From Bacillus thermozeamaize (GTDB lineage Bacteria > Bacillota > Bacilli > ZCTH02-B2): 39,579 nt of DNA. The notes beneath the pieces were generated by a model that was given only the letters and a program-made list of their open reading frames with translations, searched no databases and was not told where the DNA came from. Of the stretch, positions 30,789 through 39,579 are shown in pieces. Made by a program: the position numbers and the translations under genes. The stretch is taken from positions 1 to 39,579 of the forward strand of contig LZRT01000009.1 in assembly GCA_002159075.1 (NCBI GenBank). The letters are read 5' to 3'. The first letter of the stretch is position 1, and every line of letters starts with the position of its first letter.

Positions 30789-32579
30789 ATGTTCAGACAC
30801 CGTTTTTTTCTGCTTGCTCTCCTTTTTTTCAGCGCGCTGTTGGTGCTCCTTTACCGGTTGTACCTGATTCAGATCGGGGAGCGGGAACATTTCGGGCCTT
30901 ATCGGGTCAATCTGGCCGAAGCGGCCAGGCGGCAGCAGGAGAAGGTGCTGATCGCTGCGCCGTTGCGCGGTGCGATCGTGGATCGGCAAGATCATTCACT
31001 GCTTGGTGAGCCGCAAAAAGGGGCGCTGGTGTTTCCCGATGCCTTTTTGTCGGCGCAAGCGGAGGATTGGCGCAAAGCGGCTGCGATTTTGCAGTGGCCG
31101 CTGGCCGATTTGCGGGTTGCCGTGGAGGAGCTTGACAGCCCGGGCTTATTGCGATTTCCTGGGAACGGCAGGCTGGTCTATCTGACAGACGAACAGGCCA
31201 GGCTCCTTGCGCCCATGCGCAGGCGCGGCATTGCCGTGGTTTCCTTGCCTGGGCGTTATGGGGACGGGATGATTGCCAAACACGTGATCGGATTTGTCAG
31301 CCAAGATCCGAAGCGGGTGCAAGCGCTTTATGCGAAAGAACTGGAGAAAGGGCTGATTTCTCTCGCTGCGCCGGTCGGCCAGGCAGGGCTGGAAAGGGCT
31401 TTTGAGCCTTTTCTCCAGGATCTGACCGGTACCTCCATGGCCAGGGTGGTATATACCATTGATGGCCGGGGGCAGCCCCTGTTCGGAGGGAGGTTGGGGC
31501 TGGAAGAAGTGGCCAACGGCGATTCTCCCCCCACCGTCCGGACCACGCTTTACGGCCGGCTTCAGCGGACGGTCGAGCAGGCGCTGGATGAAGCGAAGGT
31601 GGAGAAGGGGGCGGCGGTGGTTTTGGATGTCAGGAACGGGGACATCCTGGCAATGGCCAGCCGCCCCGATTTTGATCCGCGTGCGGTGGATCCGCAATCC
31701 GCATCCTGGAACAATTATGCCGTCAAGCAGACGGTGCCCGGGTCCATCTTCAAGGTCGTGGTGGCGGCTGCCGCGCTGGAGGAAGGGCTGGTGGCGGAAG
31801 ATACCCCGTTCGTCTGTCCCGGCGAACTGGAGAAGTATCACTTTTCCTGCTGGAAAAAAGAAGGACACGGCAAGCTGACGTTCGCAGAGGGGTTTGCGCA
31901 GTCGTGCAACATCGTTTTTGCGCAACTGGCGTTGCAGTTGGGCGGGGATAAGCTTGCGCACTATGCGAAGGAATTGGGCCTTTTGCAACCGGTCGGCTGG
32001 CGTGGCGAGCTGTTCAGGATGGGGACGTTTGCCCAGATCGACGGTGAGGAGCCAGGGCAGCTTTTTTCAGCCGCCACGCCCCGTACGGACGGAGGCGTGC
32101 TGGTTCAGACCGCGATCGGTCAACGGGATGTTCAGATGACCCCGTTGCAGGCTGCCCATCTGATGGCCACCATCGCCAATGACGGGCGAGCGATGGCGCC
32201 CCGCCTGGTTCAATCGCTGCTGTACCATAACGGACAGACGATGGCTGAGTTCAAGATACAAGCAAAACCGGACAAACCGCTATCCGGCGAAACGATCCGG
32301 TGCTTGCAGCGGCTTCTCCGGAAAGTGGTCGAAGAAGGGACAGGCCGGCCGTTGCAGGCAGCCCGCTGGCCGCTGGCAGGCAAAAGCGGTACGGGAGAAT
32401 ATGTAAAAGGCAAAACGGACAACCAATGGTTTATTGGCTATGGACCGGCGGATGAGCCAAGGGTGGCCGTGGCCGTTGTGAGCATGGATACGCCGGCCGA
32501 TGAAAAAAACAAGGCGATCCAGGTGTTCAGGAAGATCATGGATTGGCTGGCAGCACGGGAAAGCATGGGCACGAAATAA
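30789..32579 (+). CDS. pbpI: Penicillin-binding transpeptidase, PbpI (YrrR)-like
   Basis: A 596-residue class B PBP with one N-terminal membrane helix (about 5-24). The active-site motifs are in order: S319-I-F-K322 (PGSIFKVV), S372-C-N and K532-S-G-T (GKSGTGEYV). A dimerisation domain precedes them. It crosslinks peptidoglycan. Position downstream of mltG and udk matches B. subtilis pbpI, a forespore-expressed PBP, so a role in the spore wall is likely. The ATG at 30789 follows GAGGGG by 8 nt; a GTG at 30783 is an alternative. greA, which separates udk and pbpI in B. subtilis, is missing here. Confidence 0.9.
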   Translation: MFRHRFFLLALLFFSALLVLLYRLYLIQIGEREHFGPYRVNLAEAARRQQEKVLIAAPLRGAIVDRQDHSLLGEPQKGALVFPDAFLSAQAEDWRKAAAILQWPLADLRVAVEELDSPGLLRFPGNGRLVYLTDEQARLLAPMRRRGIAVVSLPGRYGDGMIAKHVIGFVSQDPKRVQALYAKELEKGLISLAAPVGQAGLERAFEPFLQDLTGTSMARVVYTIDGRGQPLFGGRLGLEEVANGDSPPTVRTTLYGRLQRTVEQALDEAKVEKGAAVVLDVRNGDILAMASRPDFDPRAVDPQSASWNNYAVKQTVPGSIFKVVVAAAALEEGLVAEDTPFVCPGELEKYHFSCWKKEGHGKLTFAEGFAQSCNIVFAQLALQLGGDKLAHYAKELGLLQPVGWRGELFRMGTFAQIDGEEPGQLFSAATPRTDGGVLVQTAIGQRDVQMTPLQAAHLMATIANDGRAMAPRLVQSLLYHNGQTMAEFKIQAKPDKPLSGETIRCLQRLLRKVVEEGTGRPLQAARWPLAGKSGTGEYVKGKTDNQWFIGYGPADEPRVAVAVVSMDTPADEKNKAIQVFRKIMDWLAARESMGTK

Positions 32580-32628
32580 AAAATCATGTTATTATATGAC
32601 ATGTGAATCGGGAATGCGAAATGGCTGA

Positions 32629-33567
<939 letters not shown>

Positions 33568-33592
33568 CATAGTGCTTTTCCTGATTTCCATT

Positions 33593-33632
33593 ATCCTCCA
33601 TTTCAGTTGAGACTGGATGGAGGATTTTTATT
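33593..33632 (+). terminator. Terminator after ddh
   Basis: ATCCTCCAT and ATGGAGGAT, perfect 9-bp arms with a 15-nt loop, followed by TTTTTATTTTC. Confidence 0.85.
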
Positions 33633-33637
33633 TTCAG

Positions 33638-33664
33638 ATCCCCAGATTATGGTATACTGGGGAT
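33638..33664 (+). promoter_or_regulatory. Promoter of the crotonase gene inside an inverted repeat
   Basis: An extended -10, TGG-TATACT (33650-33658), lies within ATCCCCAG - 11 nt - CTGGGGAT (33638-33645 / 33657-33664). The perfect 8-bp dyad overlaps the -10 and could be a repressor site. The -35 is weak. Confidence 0.5.
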
Positions 33665-33696
33665 GAGGGTTGGAAATGATTCCTGGAGGGATTTGG

Positions 33697-34470
33697 ATGA
33701 TCCGGCTGGCGATGATGGATGGCTGGGCGCTTCTGACCGTGGATCGGCCGGAAGCGAGAAATGCCTTGAATCTGGAGACCCTTGAGCAATTGGACGCTTC
33801 GCTCAGGGAGCTGGAACAACTGGAATCGCTGAGGGCGCTTGTCTTGACGGGGGCAGGCGAACGTGTCTTTATTTCTGGGGGAGATTTAAAGGAATTTGAG
33901 CGGATCCGTGGCATGGAGGCGGCGCGGCAGATGGCATCCCGGTACCAGGAAGTGTTGAACCGGCTCGAGCGGTTTCCGGTGCCTGTCGTGGCCGCGATCA
34001 ACGGCCATGCCCTCGGGGGAGGGTGTGAGGTGGCGCTTGCCTGCGATTTTCGGATCATGGCCGAGGAGGCGACGCTGCGCTTTAAACAGGTGCAGATGGG
34101 GCTGGTGACCGGTTGGGGAAGCGGGCCGCGCCTGTTGTCACTGGTCGGTTATGCGCAGGCGATGCATTTGCTGCTTCTGGGCGAGGAAGTGGATGCGAAA
34201 ACGGCATTGGCCGTGGGGCTTGCGCATGATGTGGCGCCCAGAGAGCAGCTGGATGAACGGGTGGAAGCCTGGATCCGCAAACTGATGGCCGCCCCGCCAT
34301 TGGCCGCACGGTCTGTCAAACAGTTGCTGCAAAAGTGGCGCGGCATGCCGTTGGCTGAGGCGCAAAAGCTGGAGAGGGAGCATTTTGCCGCCCTTTGGGA
34401 GACGGAAGATCACTGGGAGGCCTCCCGTGCTACGCTGGAAAAAAGACGCCCGGTTTTCAAGGGGAGATAA
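33697..34470 (+). CDS. Enoyl-CoA hydratase/isomerase family protein
   Basis: A 257-residue crotonase. The oxyanion-hole segments are ISGGDLKEF (59-67) and INGHALGGGCEVALACD (101-117). E111 corresponds to one catalytic Glu of enoyl-CoA hydratase; the second is replaced by Q133 (FKQVQMGL). With one Glu kept, an isomerase, hydrolase or lyase-type reaction on an acyl-CoA is as likely as hydration. The ATG at 33697 follows TGGAGGG. It is a single-gene unit controlled by the dyad-bearing promoter upstream. Not a close copy of the crotonase at 6510. Confidence 0.85.
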   Translation: MIRLAMMDGWALLTVDRPEARNALNLETLEQLDASLRELEQLESLRALVLTGAGERVFISGGDLKEFERIRGMEAARQMASRYQEVLNRLERFPVPVVAAINGHALGGGCEVALACDFRIMAEEATLRFKQVQMGLVTGWGSGPRLLSLVGYAQAMHLLLLGEEVDAKTALAVGLAHDVAPREQLDERVEAWIRKLMAAPPLAARSVKQLLQKWRGMPLAEAQKLEREHFAALWETEDHWEASRATLEKRRPVFKGR

Positions 34471-34477
34471 GCCCCGA

Positions 34478-34612
34478 TCACTTTTTGTTTTTATATTCCT
34501 CCGGGCGGCGGATACGTTGCCATGCATAAAAGCCAATGATCGCGAGGGAGAAAATGACCAGCGCCAGGACAAACCACGTATCCGTCAACCATTCCTGGAA
34601 ATAGGTTTTCAT
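34478..34612 (-). CDS. Small membrane protein, 44 residues
   Basis: A short gene starting at ATG 34612, with AAGGAGG 10 nt upstream. The protein is MKTYFQEWLTDT, then one hydrophobic helix (WFVLALVIFSLAIIGFYAW, about 13-31) and a basic tail ending EEYKNKK. It is a single-pass membrane peptide with no assignable family. It converges on the crotonase gene, 7 nt away from its stop. The ribosome site and the clear membrane topology support it as real. Confidence 0.65.
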   Translation of the reverse strand: MKTYFQEWLTDTWFVLALVIFSLAIIGFYAWQRIRRPEEYKNKK

Positions 34613-34860
34613 CGTGGATAACCTCCTTGTTGATTCCTAGTGTGGCCGTTGTTCGGATGGATATGCCCATCCATTTTTGCAGCGATCATTGGACATCATC
34701 TTTTTTGTCAGAAGGGCAGGAATTTGGGGGATGTGTGTAGAAAAATGTTATACCAACATGTAAACATATCAACGGTTGGGGAGTAGCAAGCATACAAGTG
34801 GCAGTATTTGATGCGGAATATTTGGAATGTTTTTATAACAGAAAGGAATCCGAGTGAGCC

Positions 34861-35652
34861 ATGCATAAACCAATATACAGTGACCAACAGAGAAAAAACG
34901 CACTGGAGCGACTCATTCAAAACAGGCAGCTCGTTACGTATTTCCAACCCATCGTGGATATGAAAAGCCAGCGTGTCATCGGTTTTGAATTACTGAACCG
35001 TCCTGATCAATCCCCTGAATTTGCAGGTGCCAATGATTTGTACAGCTTTGCCAGCAAAATGAACCTGGCTTCACAATTGGACCGGGTCTGCCGCGATATC
35101 GGGATTCAGCGTTTTTCGTCGGCTGCGGCGATGTATGAGGAGTTACGCATGATGCAAATCTTTGTCAATGTCCACACGGATGCCTTGGAATCGCCGGGGT
35201 TCCACTCACAGGAGACGCTCGGTATTCTGGAAGAAAATGGGTTGTCGCCGACGCAGATCGTCTTTGAAATCACGGAACGCGGGGCGATAGAAGATTACAC
35301 GCGGTTTGGCGAGATTTTGGTTTGTTATCATGAAAAGGGGTTTCGCATCGCGATTGACGATTTTGGCACGGGGTATAACAGCCTGCAGTCGATCGTTTAC
35401 GTCAACCCGCATATCATCAAGGTGGATCGGTCGATTGTCAATCAGATTGACAACCGGGAAAGGCAACAAAAACTTCTGGAAATCATTACGAGATATGCGA
35501 GGGAGATTGGCGCGCTCGTTCTGGCTGAGGGAGTGGAGCGGAAAGAAGAGGTGTGCCTGCTGATGCAGTTGGGCGTGGATTTGGCCCAGGGTTATTACTT
35601 TGGCCCCCCGACCACCGAAATCGGCCGCTTTCGCCATCTCCTGATGCATTAA
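34861..35652 (+). CDS. EAL domain c-di-GMP phosphodiesterase
   Basis: A 263-residue stand-alone EAL domain that hydrolyses cyclic di-GMP to pGpG. The name motif is E43-L-L in GFELLNRP. Other active-site elements are kept: N103 in VNVHTD, E136 in FEITER, D166-D167 in IAIDDFGTGYNS, K187 in IKVDRS and E223/E226 in LAEGVER. It is therefore probably active. No sensory domain is attached. The ATG at 34861 follows AGAAAGGAA at 12 nt. It has no GGDEF partner nearby. Confidence 0.92.
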   Translation: MHKPIYSDQQRKNALERLIQNRQLVTYFQPIVDMKSQRVIGFELLNRPDQSPEFAGANDLYSFASKMNLASQLDRVCRDIGIQRFSSAAAMYEELRMMQIFVNVHTDALESPGFHSQETLGILEENGLSPTQIVFEITERGAIEDYTRFGEILVCYHEKGFRIAIDDFGTGYNSLQSIVYVNPHIIKVDRSIVNQIDNRERQQKLLEIITRYAREIGALVLAEGVERKEEVCLLMQLGVDLAQGYYFGPPTTEIGRFRHLLMH

Positions 35653-35674
35653 GCCGGTTCAAAACTTGCGGAAA

Positions 35675-35720
35675 GGGCTGTCCTTCAAGGATTCTTGACC
35701 TTTTGGGACAGCCCCTTTGC
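35675..35720. terminator. Bidirectional terminator between the EAL gene and trpS
   Basis: GGGCTGTCC and GGACAGCCC, perfect 9-bp arms with AAA/TTT flanks. The sequence is nearly the same as the hairpin after trmL. Confidence 0.85.
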
Positions 35721-35740
35721 CATGCCTTGACGGCGAACCG

Positions 35741-36763
<1,023 letters not shown>

Positions 36764-36783
36764 TCATTGATAAAAAGGCTCGG

Positions 36784-37530
36784 TTACGATTGAAATTGCA
36801 ACATCCGGCTGAGGTGTTCGGCCGCTTGTTTGACCTGTTCGCCGAACCAGTGGATTTTTTCCGGCGTAAACCGCTGTACGGGGCCAGAAATAGCCAGGGC
36901 GGCCACCACTTCTTTTCCCTTGAAAATCGGCGCGGCCACGGCAGCCGCCTCCGGTTCGCGTTCGCCGATACTATATGCGTATCCCTGTTCGCGAACCTCT
37001 TGCAGCTCCTTTTTCAACCGCTCGCGCGACCAGCCAGGCGGCCATTCCGGATGGCGGAACACCGCCTCCTGTTCCTCAGGTGTCGCATAGGCAAGCAGCA
37101 CCTTGCTGCTGGCGCCGCCAAAGAGCGGAAAACGTTCCCCGATCCGGACCACCCGCCGGATCTCTTGTGTGCTTTGTACCGCCTGGATGCGAACCCTTTC
37201 CAAACCGCTTTTGATATACAGGCTGATCGTTTCGCCTACGGTGTCCCTCAGTTTTCGCATTTCCGGCAGCAGCAGGTCTGTCCATTCCTCCTGTGGAGCG
37301 GCGGAAGCCAGATCCCAGATGCTGGTTCCCAATCGGTATTTTTCTGTCAGGGGATCGCGCTGGACAAATTGTTTTTGTTCAAGCGCCTGCAAAAGGCGGT
37401 AAACAGTGCTCTTGTGCAGCGCCAATTGTTTGGCGATGGCCGTCAAGCTCAGTTCTTGATGATGACGGAAGCAGAGCAAAATGTCCAGCGCCCGTTCTAC
37501 CGAGCGAACCGTTGGTTTGTCCTGATTCAT
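36784..37530 (-). CDS. IclR family transcriptional regulator
   Basis: A 248-residue regulator. The HTH is at about 8-65 (VRSVERALDILLCFRHHQEL, SLTAIAKQLALHKSTVYRLL, YRLGTSIWDLA). The effector domain includes LYIKSGLERVRIQAV, FPLFGGASSKVLLAYATPEE, REQGYAYSIGEREPEAAAVA and ALAISGPVQRF. Ligand unknown. Upstream are overlapping GTTTCG/CGAAAC half-sites, probably its own operator. trpS follows in the same transcript, an unusual partner. Confidence 0.92.
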   Translation of the reverse strand: MNQDKPTVRSVERALDILLCFRHHQELSLTAIAKQLALHKSTVYRLLQALEQKQFVQRDPLTEKYRLGTSIWDLASAAPQEEWTDLLLPEMRKLRDTVGETISLYIKSGLERVRIQAVQSTQEIRRVVRIGERFPLFGGASSKVLLAYATPEEQEAVFRHPEWPPGWSRERLKKELQEVREQGYAYSIGEREPEAAAVAAPIFKGKEVVAALAISGPVQRFTPEKIHWFGEQVKQAAEHLSRMLQFQS

Positions 37531-37557
37531 TGGATGGGACCCCCTGCATGATCAGTG

Positions 37558-37582
37558 GTTTCGTTTTGCGAAACTATGTTTC
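37558..37582 (-). promoter_or_regulatory. IclR operator: three alternating half-sites
   Basis: GTTTCG - 5 nt - CGAAAC (37558-37574) and GAAAC-TAT-GTTTC (37570-37582) share their central half-site. They lie in the 5' leader between the promoter and the start codon. Binding by the gene's product is inferred. Confidence 0.7.
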
Positions 37583-37596
37583 ATTTTTTAAGCCAA

Positions 37597-37625
37597 ATTA
37601 TAGCGAGAAATGAAGCGTTCGTAAA
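37597..37625 (-). promoter_or_regulatory. Promoter of the iclR-trpS operon
   Basis: On the minus strand, TTTACG (37625-37620), 17 nt, TATAAT (37602-37597). Confidence 0.7.
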
Positions 37626-37732
37626 GCTGCTTTTTGCATCCGGCAAATGGCATTCGGCAAGCACAGGGGAACGGGAAAGGGAATAAGATGGATTGCCATA
37701 TGGGCAATCACCATGTGAGAGGAGGGACCCAT

Positions 37733-38710
37733 GTGTACGGCTGGCGGGAGGCGCTGCAGGAGTATTGGGAGATCAAAAATCAGGCCTGTTTTGATGAAAA
37801 ACGGCTCAGGGAGCTGCGCAAACTGATCCACCCGGAAGGGGCGGTGGTCCAGGAGATGGAGGCAGGGCGGCTGTTGCGCATTCAGGAATCTTGTGAGCGG
37901 CGGAACGTCAAACCGATCAAGCAGGAGTGCCGGGTTCGGATTTTGCAGGCCAGGTTGGGAGAAGAGGAAGCGGAGGTACTCCTTTCTGTGCATGAAAGGC
38001 AGGCCGTTCGCGATCGGAAGATGCAGATGCACCTGGAGGAAGAGCAGCGGTTTCACCGCGTGAGACTGAAGCAAGCAAGAAGCCGCTGGCGGGTCGTGGA
38101 GGATGTATGGCTGACGCATGCCGATGAATGGGACACGCGCAATGACGGCCAGTCTGGAACTTTGGAAGGGGTTTCGCAGGATATACGTTCCCTGTTTCAG
38201 CGAGGCGGAAGGTACCGGCGGGATTTGGCGGTCCGCTATGCGGAAAGCTGGTGGAATGGGCATAACCCGCAATACCGGGCTTTTGACGTGGATTGTACCA
38301 ATTATGTATCCCAGTGCCTGCGGGCCGGCGGAGCGCCCATGACCCATGTGGGCCAGCGGGGGAAGGGGTGGTGGTACCAGGGAAATGGCGGAACGAAGGA
38401 CAACTGGAGCTACAGTTGGGCGGTGGCCCATAGCCTGCGCTGGTATCTGGCCACGAGCAAGTCAGGTTTGCGGGCCTTGGAAAAAAGCGCTGCTTCCCAG
38501 CTGGAATTGGGAGATGTGATTTGCTATGATTTTGATGGTGACGGGAGATGGCAGCATAATGCGATTGTGACTGCTTTTGACCATCGGGGTGAGCCGTTGG
38601 TCAATGCCCACACCAACAATGTACGACACAAATTTTGGGATTACCGGCATTCCTATGCCTGGACCGAACAGATCCAGTACAAGTTTTTTCATATTGTCGA
38701 CCAGTTCTAG
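37733..38710 (+). CDS. Amidase-domain protein (Amidase_6, YhbB-like)
   Basis: A 325-residue protein. The N-terminal 130 residues are helical and charged (MQMHLEEEQRFHRVRLKQAR). The C-terminal domain (about 155-320) is the YhbB-type cysteine amidase: RRDLAVRYAESWWNGHNPQY, then C188 in DVDCTNYVSQCLRAGG, DVICYDFDGDGRWQHNAIVT with the His, and AHTNNVRHKF. The start is probably GTG at 37733, with GGAGGG 6 nt upstream; an ATG at 37688 with AAAGGG is the alternative. No signal peptide is seen. In bacilli such proteins are linked to sporulation or wall turnover. Confidence 0.85.
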   Translation: MYGWREALQEYWEIKNQACFDEKRLRELRKLIHPEGAVVQEMEAGRLLRIQESCERRNVKPIKQECRVRILQARLGEEEAEVLLSVHERQAVRDRKMQMHLEEEQRFHRVRLKQARSRWRVVEDVWLTHADEWDTRNDGQSGTLEGVSQDIRSLFQRGGRYRRDLAVRYAESWWNGHNPQYRAFDVDCTNYVSQCLRAGGAPMTHVGQRGKGWWYQGNGGTKDNWSYSWAVAHSLRWYLATSKSGLRALEKSAASQLELGDVICYDFDGDGRWQHNAIVTAFDHRGEPLVNAHTNNVRHKFWDYRHSYAWTEQIQYKFFHIVDQF

Positions 38711-38758
38711 AAGACCGTTTCCCATCGGTGATTTTGTCGATCGGAAGAGGTGTCCTCG

Positions 38759-39223
38759 GTGCCTTTTCATATCGTCTTGGTTGAACCAGAGATCCCTGCC
38801 AATACCGGCAACATTGCGCGCACCTGTGCCGGAACCGGGACCATCCTCCACCTCGTCCGGCCGCTGGGTTTTTCTACCGATGACAAGATGCTGAAGCGGG
38901 CGGGGCTGGACTACTGGCATGCCGTCGACATCCGGTATCATGATAGTTTTCAGGAATTGGAAGAGATGTATCCGGACAGGCGCTTTTTTTTCGCGACCAA
39001 GAAAGCGGCCAAAACCTATACTCAGTTCTCGTTTCAGGATGGCGATTTTCTCGTCTTTGGCAAGGAGACGCAAGGGTTGCCGGAAGAGTTGCTGGCAGCG
39101 CACCCTGACACGTGCATGCGGCTGCCGATGACGGACAAGATCCGCTCTCTCAATCTGTCCAATGCGGTGGCGATCATTTTGTATGAGGCGCTGCGGCAAA
39201 ACGGTTTTCCCGGAATGATCTGA
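38759..39223 (+). CDS. trmL: tRNA (cytidine(34)-2'-O)-methyltransferase TrmL
   Basis: A 154-residue SPOUT-class methyltransferase modifying the wobble base of tRNA-Leu. The family blocks are PEIPANTGNIARTCAGTGT, LHLVRPLGFSTDDKMLKRAG, FLVFGKETQGLPEEL and IRSLNLSNAVAIILYEAL (knot and SAM site). The GTG at 38759 (AGAGG 8 nt upstream) gives the usual N-terminus; a GTG at 38750 is also in frame. It lies 48 nt after the amidase gene, likely in one transcript. Confidence 0.95.
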   Translation: MPFHIVLVEPEIPANTGNIARTCAGTGTILHLVRPLGFSTDDKMLKRAGLDYWHAVDIRYHDSFQELEEMYPDRRFFFATKKAAKTYTQFSFQDGDFLVFGKETQGLPEELLAAHPDTCMRLPMTDKIRSLNLSNAVAIILYEALRQNGFPGMI

Positions 39224-39230
39224 GCCGGCA

Positions 39231-39273
39231 AAAGGGGCTGTCCCATCCGTTGACCACGTCGGGCAGCCCCTTT
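39231..39273 (+). terminator. Terminator after trmL
   Basis: AAAGGGGCTG.CCC and GGGCAGCCCCTTT form a long stem, closed by a short loop. Confidence 0.8.
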
Positions 39274-39291
39274 CCGGCGTTTCTTTTGAGA

Positions 39292-39384
39292 TTAAAAATT
39301 CCAGGTTTTGTCCTCTTCGTATCCGGCCGTCAAAATGACGCCCAGCAAGAGAAAGCACACGAGAAGGATAATCGCGAATTTCAT
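39292..39384 (-). CDS. Very small membrane peptide, 30 residues
   Basis: Read leftwards from ATG 39384, with AAAGGAG 10 nt upstream. MKFAIILLVCFLLLGVILTA is a single hydrophobic helix, followed by the acidic tail GYEEDKTWNF. No family is recognised. The length makes this call uncertain, but the ribosome site, the clean membrane helix and position between a terminator and an IS end favour a real gene. A 44-residue gene of the same style is at 34478. Confidence 0.5.
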   Translation of the reverse strand: MKFAIILLVCFLLLGVILTAGYEEDKTWNF

Positions 39385-39455
39385 GCTCTCAACGCTCCTT
39401 TTTGTCATTCGTAAATTAGTATACCCCGAAAGCCCGCGGCACTTCAACCGGGCGC

Positions 39456-39525
39456 GATCACTCAGGTAAAATCTTACCGAAAGGATTGTGGATCGCTCAC
39501 GTCAAAATCTTACTGAGGGGATGTG
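39456..39525 (+). repeat. Two tandem 35-bp imperfect repeats at an IS end
   Basis: Copies at 39456-39490 and 39491-39525 both run GATC-CTCA-GT-AAAATCTTAC-GA-GGAT-GTG, differing at a few bases and by compensating single-base indels. Repeated sites next to the transposase start are typical transposase-binding sites at an IS end. Confidence 0.65.
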
Positions 39526-39527
39526 AC

Positions 39528-39579
39528 GTGAGAATGTCTCTACAAAGCCGTCGCGAGTACTTACGCAAAATGCAGGAAC
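39528..39579 (+). CDS. IS transposase N-terminus (integrase-core type), partial
   Basis: The first 17 codons, MRMSLQSRREYLRKMQE, from GTG 39528 (GAGGGGATG upstream) or ATG 39534. The SRREYL opening resembles integrase-core (rve) transposases of bacillar IS elements. The catalytic part is beyond the window, so the family is uncertain. Confidence 0.5.
   Translation, partial: MRMSLQSRREYLRKMQE

Larger units (their letters stand above)
39456..39579 (+). mobile_element. Left end of a second IS element, cut by the window edge
   Basis: Begins near the first repeat and runs off the end. The AAAATCTTAC motif and the transposase N-terminus distinguish it from the element at position 1. Confidence 0.6.

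Overview
The window looks like chromosomal DNA of an endospore-forming member of the Bacillales. The evidence is the alaS-ireB-ruvX-yrzB-mltG-udk-pbpI gene order, a T-box in front of alaS, a TRAP-type leader in front of a trp gene, strong AGGAGG ribosome sites with frequent GTG and TTG starts, a sporulation-type PBP, and paralogues of B. subtilis ydbS/ydbT, yhfI, ykuS and yhbB. A meso-diaminopimelate dehydrogenase and the fairly high GC suggest a thermophilic or moderately thermophilic lineage, but that is only inference. All assignments were made by reading the sequence; no database search was run.

Layout. 1-870: the cut start of an IS transposase lies against a broken tipA-type regulator gene. 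870-5110: a PadR regulator with two membrane-protein genes, then an ECF sigma/anti-sigma pair facing it, then dps. 5230-8410, minus strand: an HXXEE membrane protein with a TetR regulator and its palindromic operator, an ECHDC3-like crotonase, an MFS-transporter remnant that still has an operator, and doxX. 8600-9740: a sirtuin, and facing it a 46-residue zinc-ribbon gene. 9820-12975: a TRAP-regulated leader, a fused TrpE-TrpG anthranilate synthase, and a yhfI-type MBL hydrolase. 13020-16400: a KamA-type radical SAM enzyme, and diverging from it ydbS-ydbT. 16428-17903: a DeoR-type regulator joined to a NosL-like, Cys/His-rich domain, followed by a YtkA/FixH-domain lipoprotein, probably a metal-responsive pair. 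18130-22470: ykuS, an M29 aminopeptidase, the adaA-adaB alkylation-repair operon, and an SH3/NodB polysaccharide deacetylase.

22585-32580 is the conserved core: a T-box with an Ala GCC specifier and alaS, then mpg, a SpoVIF-like gene and two unknown probable spore genes, then ireB-ruvX-yrzB, mltG, udk and pbpI. 32644-39400: meso-DAP dehydrogenase, a crotonase, a 44-residue membrane protein, an EAL phosphodiesterase, an iclR-trpS operon with overlapping operator half-sites, a YhbB-like amidase, trmL, and a 30-residue membrane peptide. The window ends in the start of a second, different IS element with two tandem 35-bp repeats before its transposase.

The most interesting parts are: (1) the 9886-10030 leader, whose 11 NAG triplets in exact 5-nt register and two competing hairpins predict TRAP control of translation for an alphaproteobacterial-type TrpE(G) fusion; (2) the DeoR-NosL-like regulator with its lipoprotein; and (3) several very small genes.
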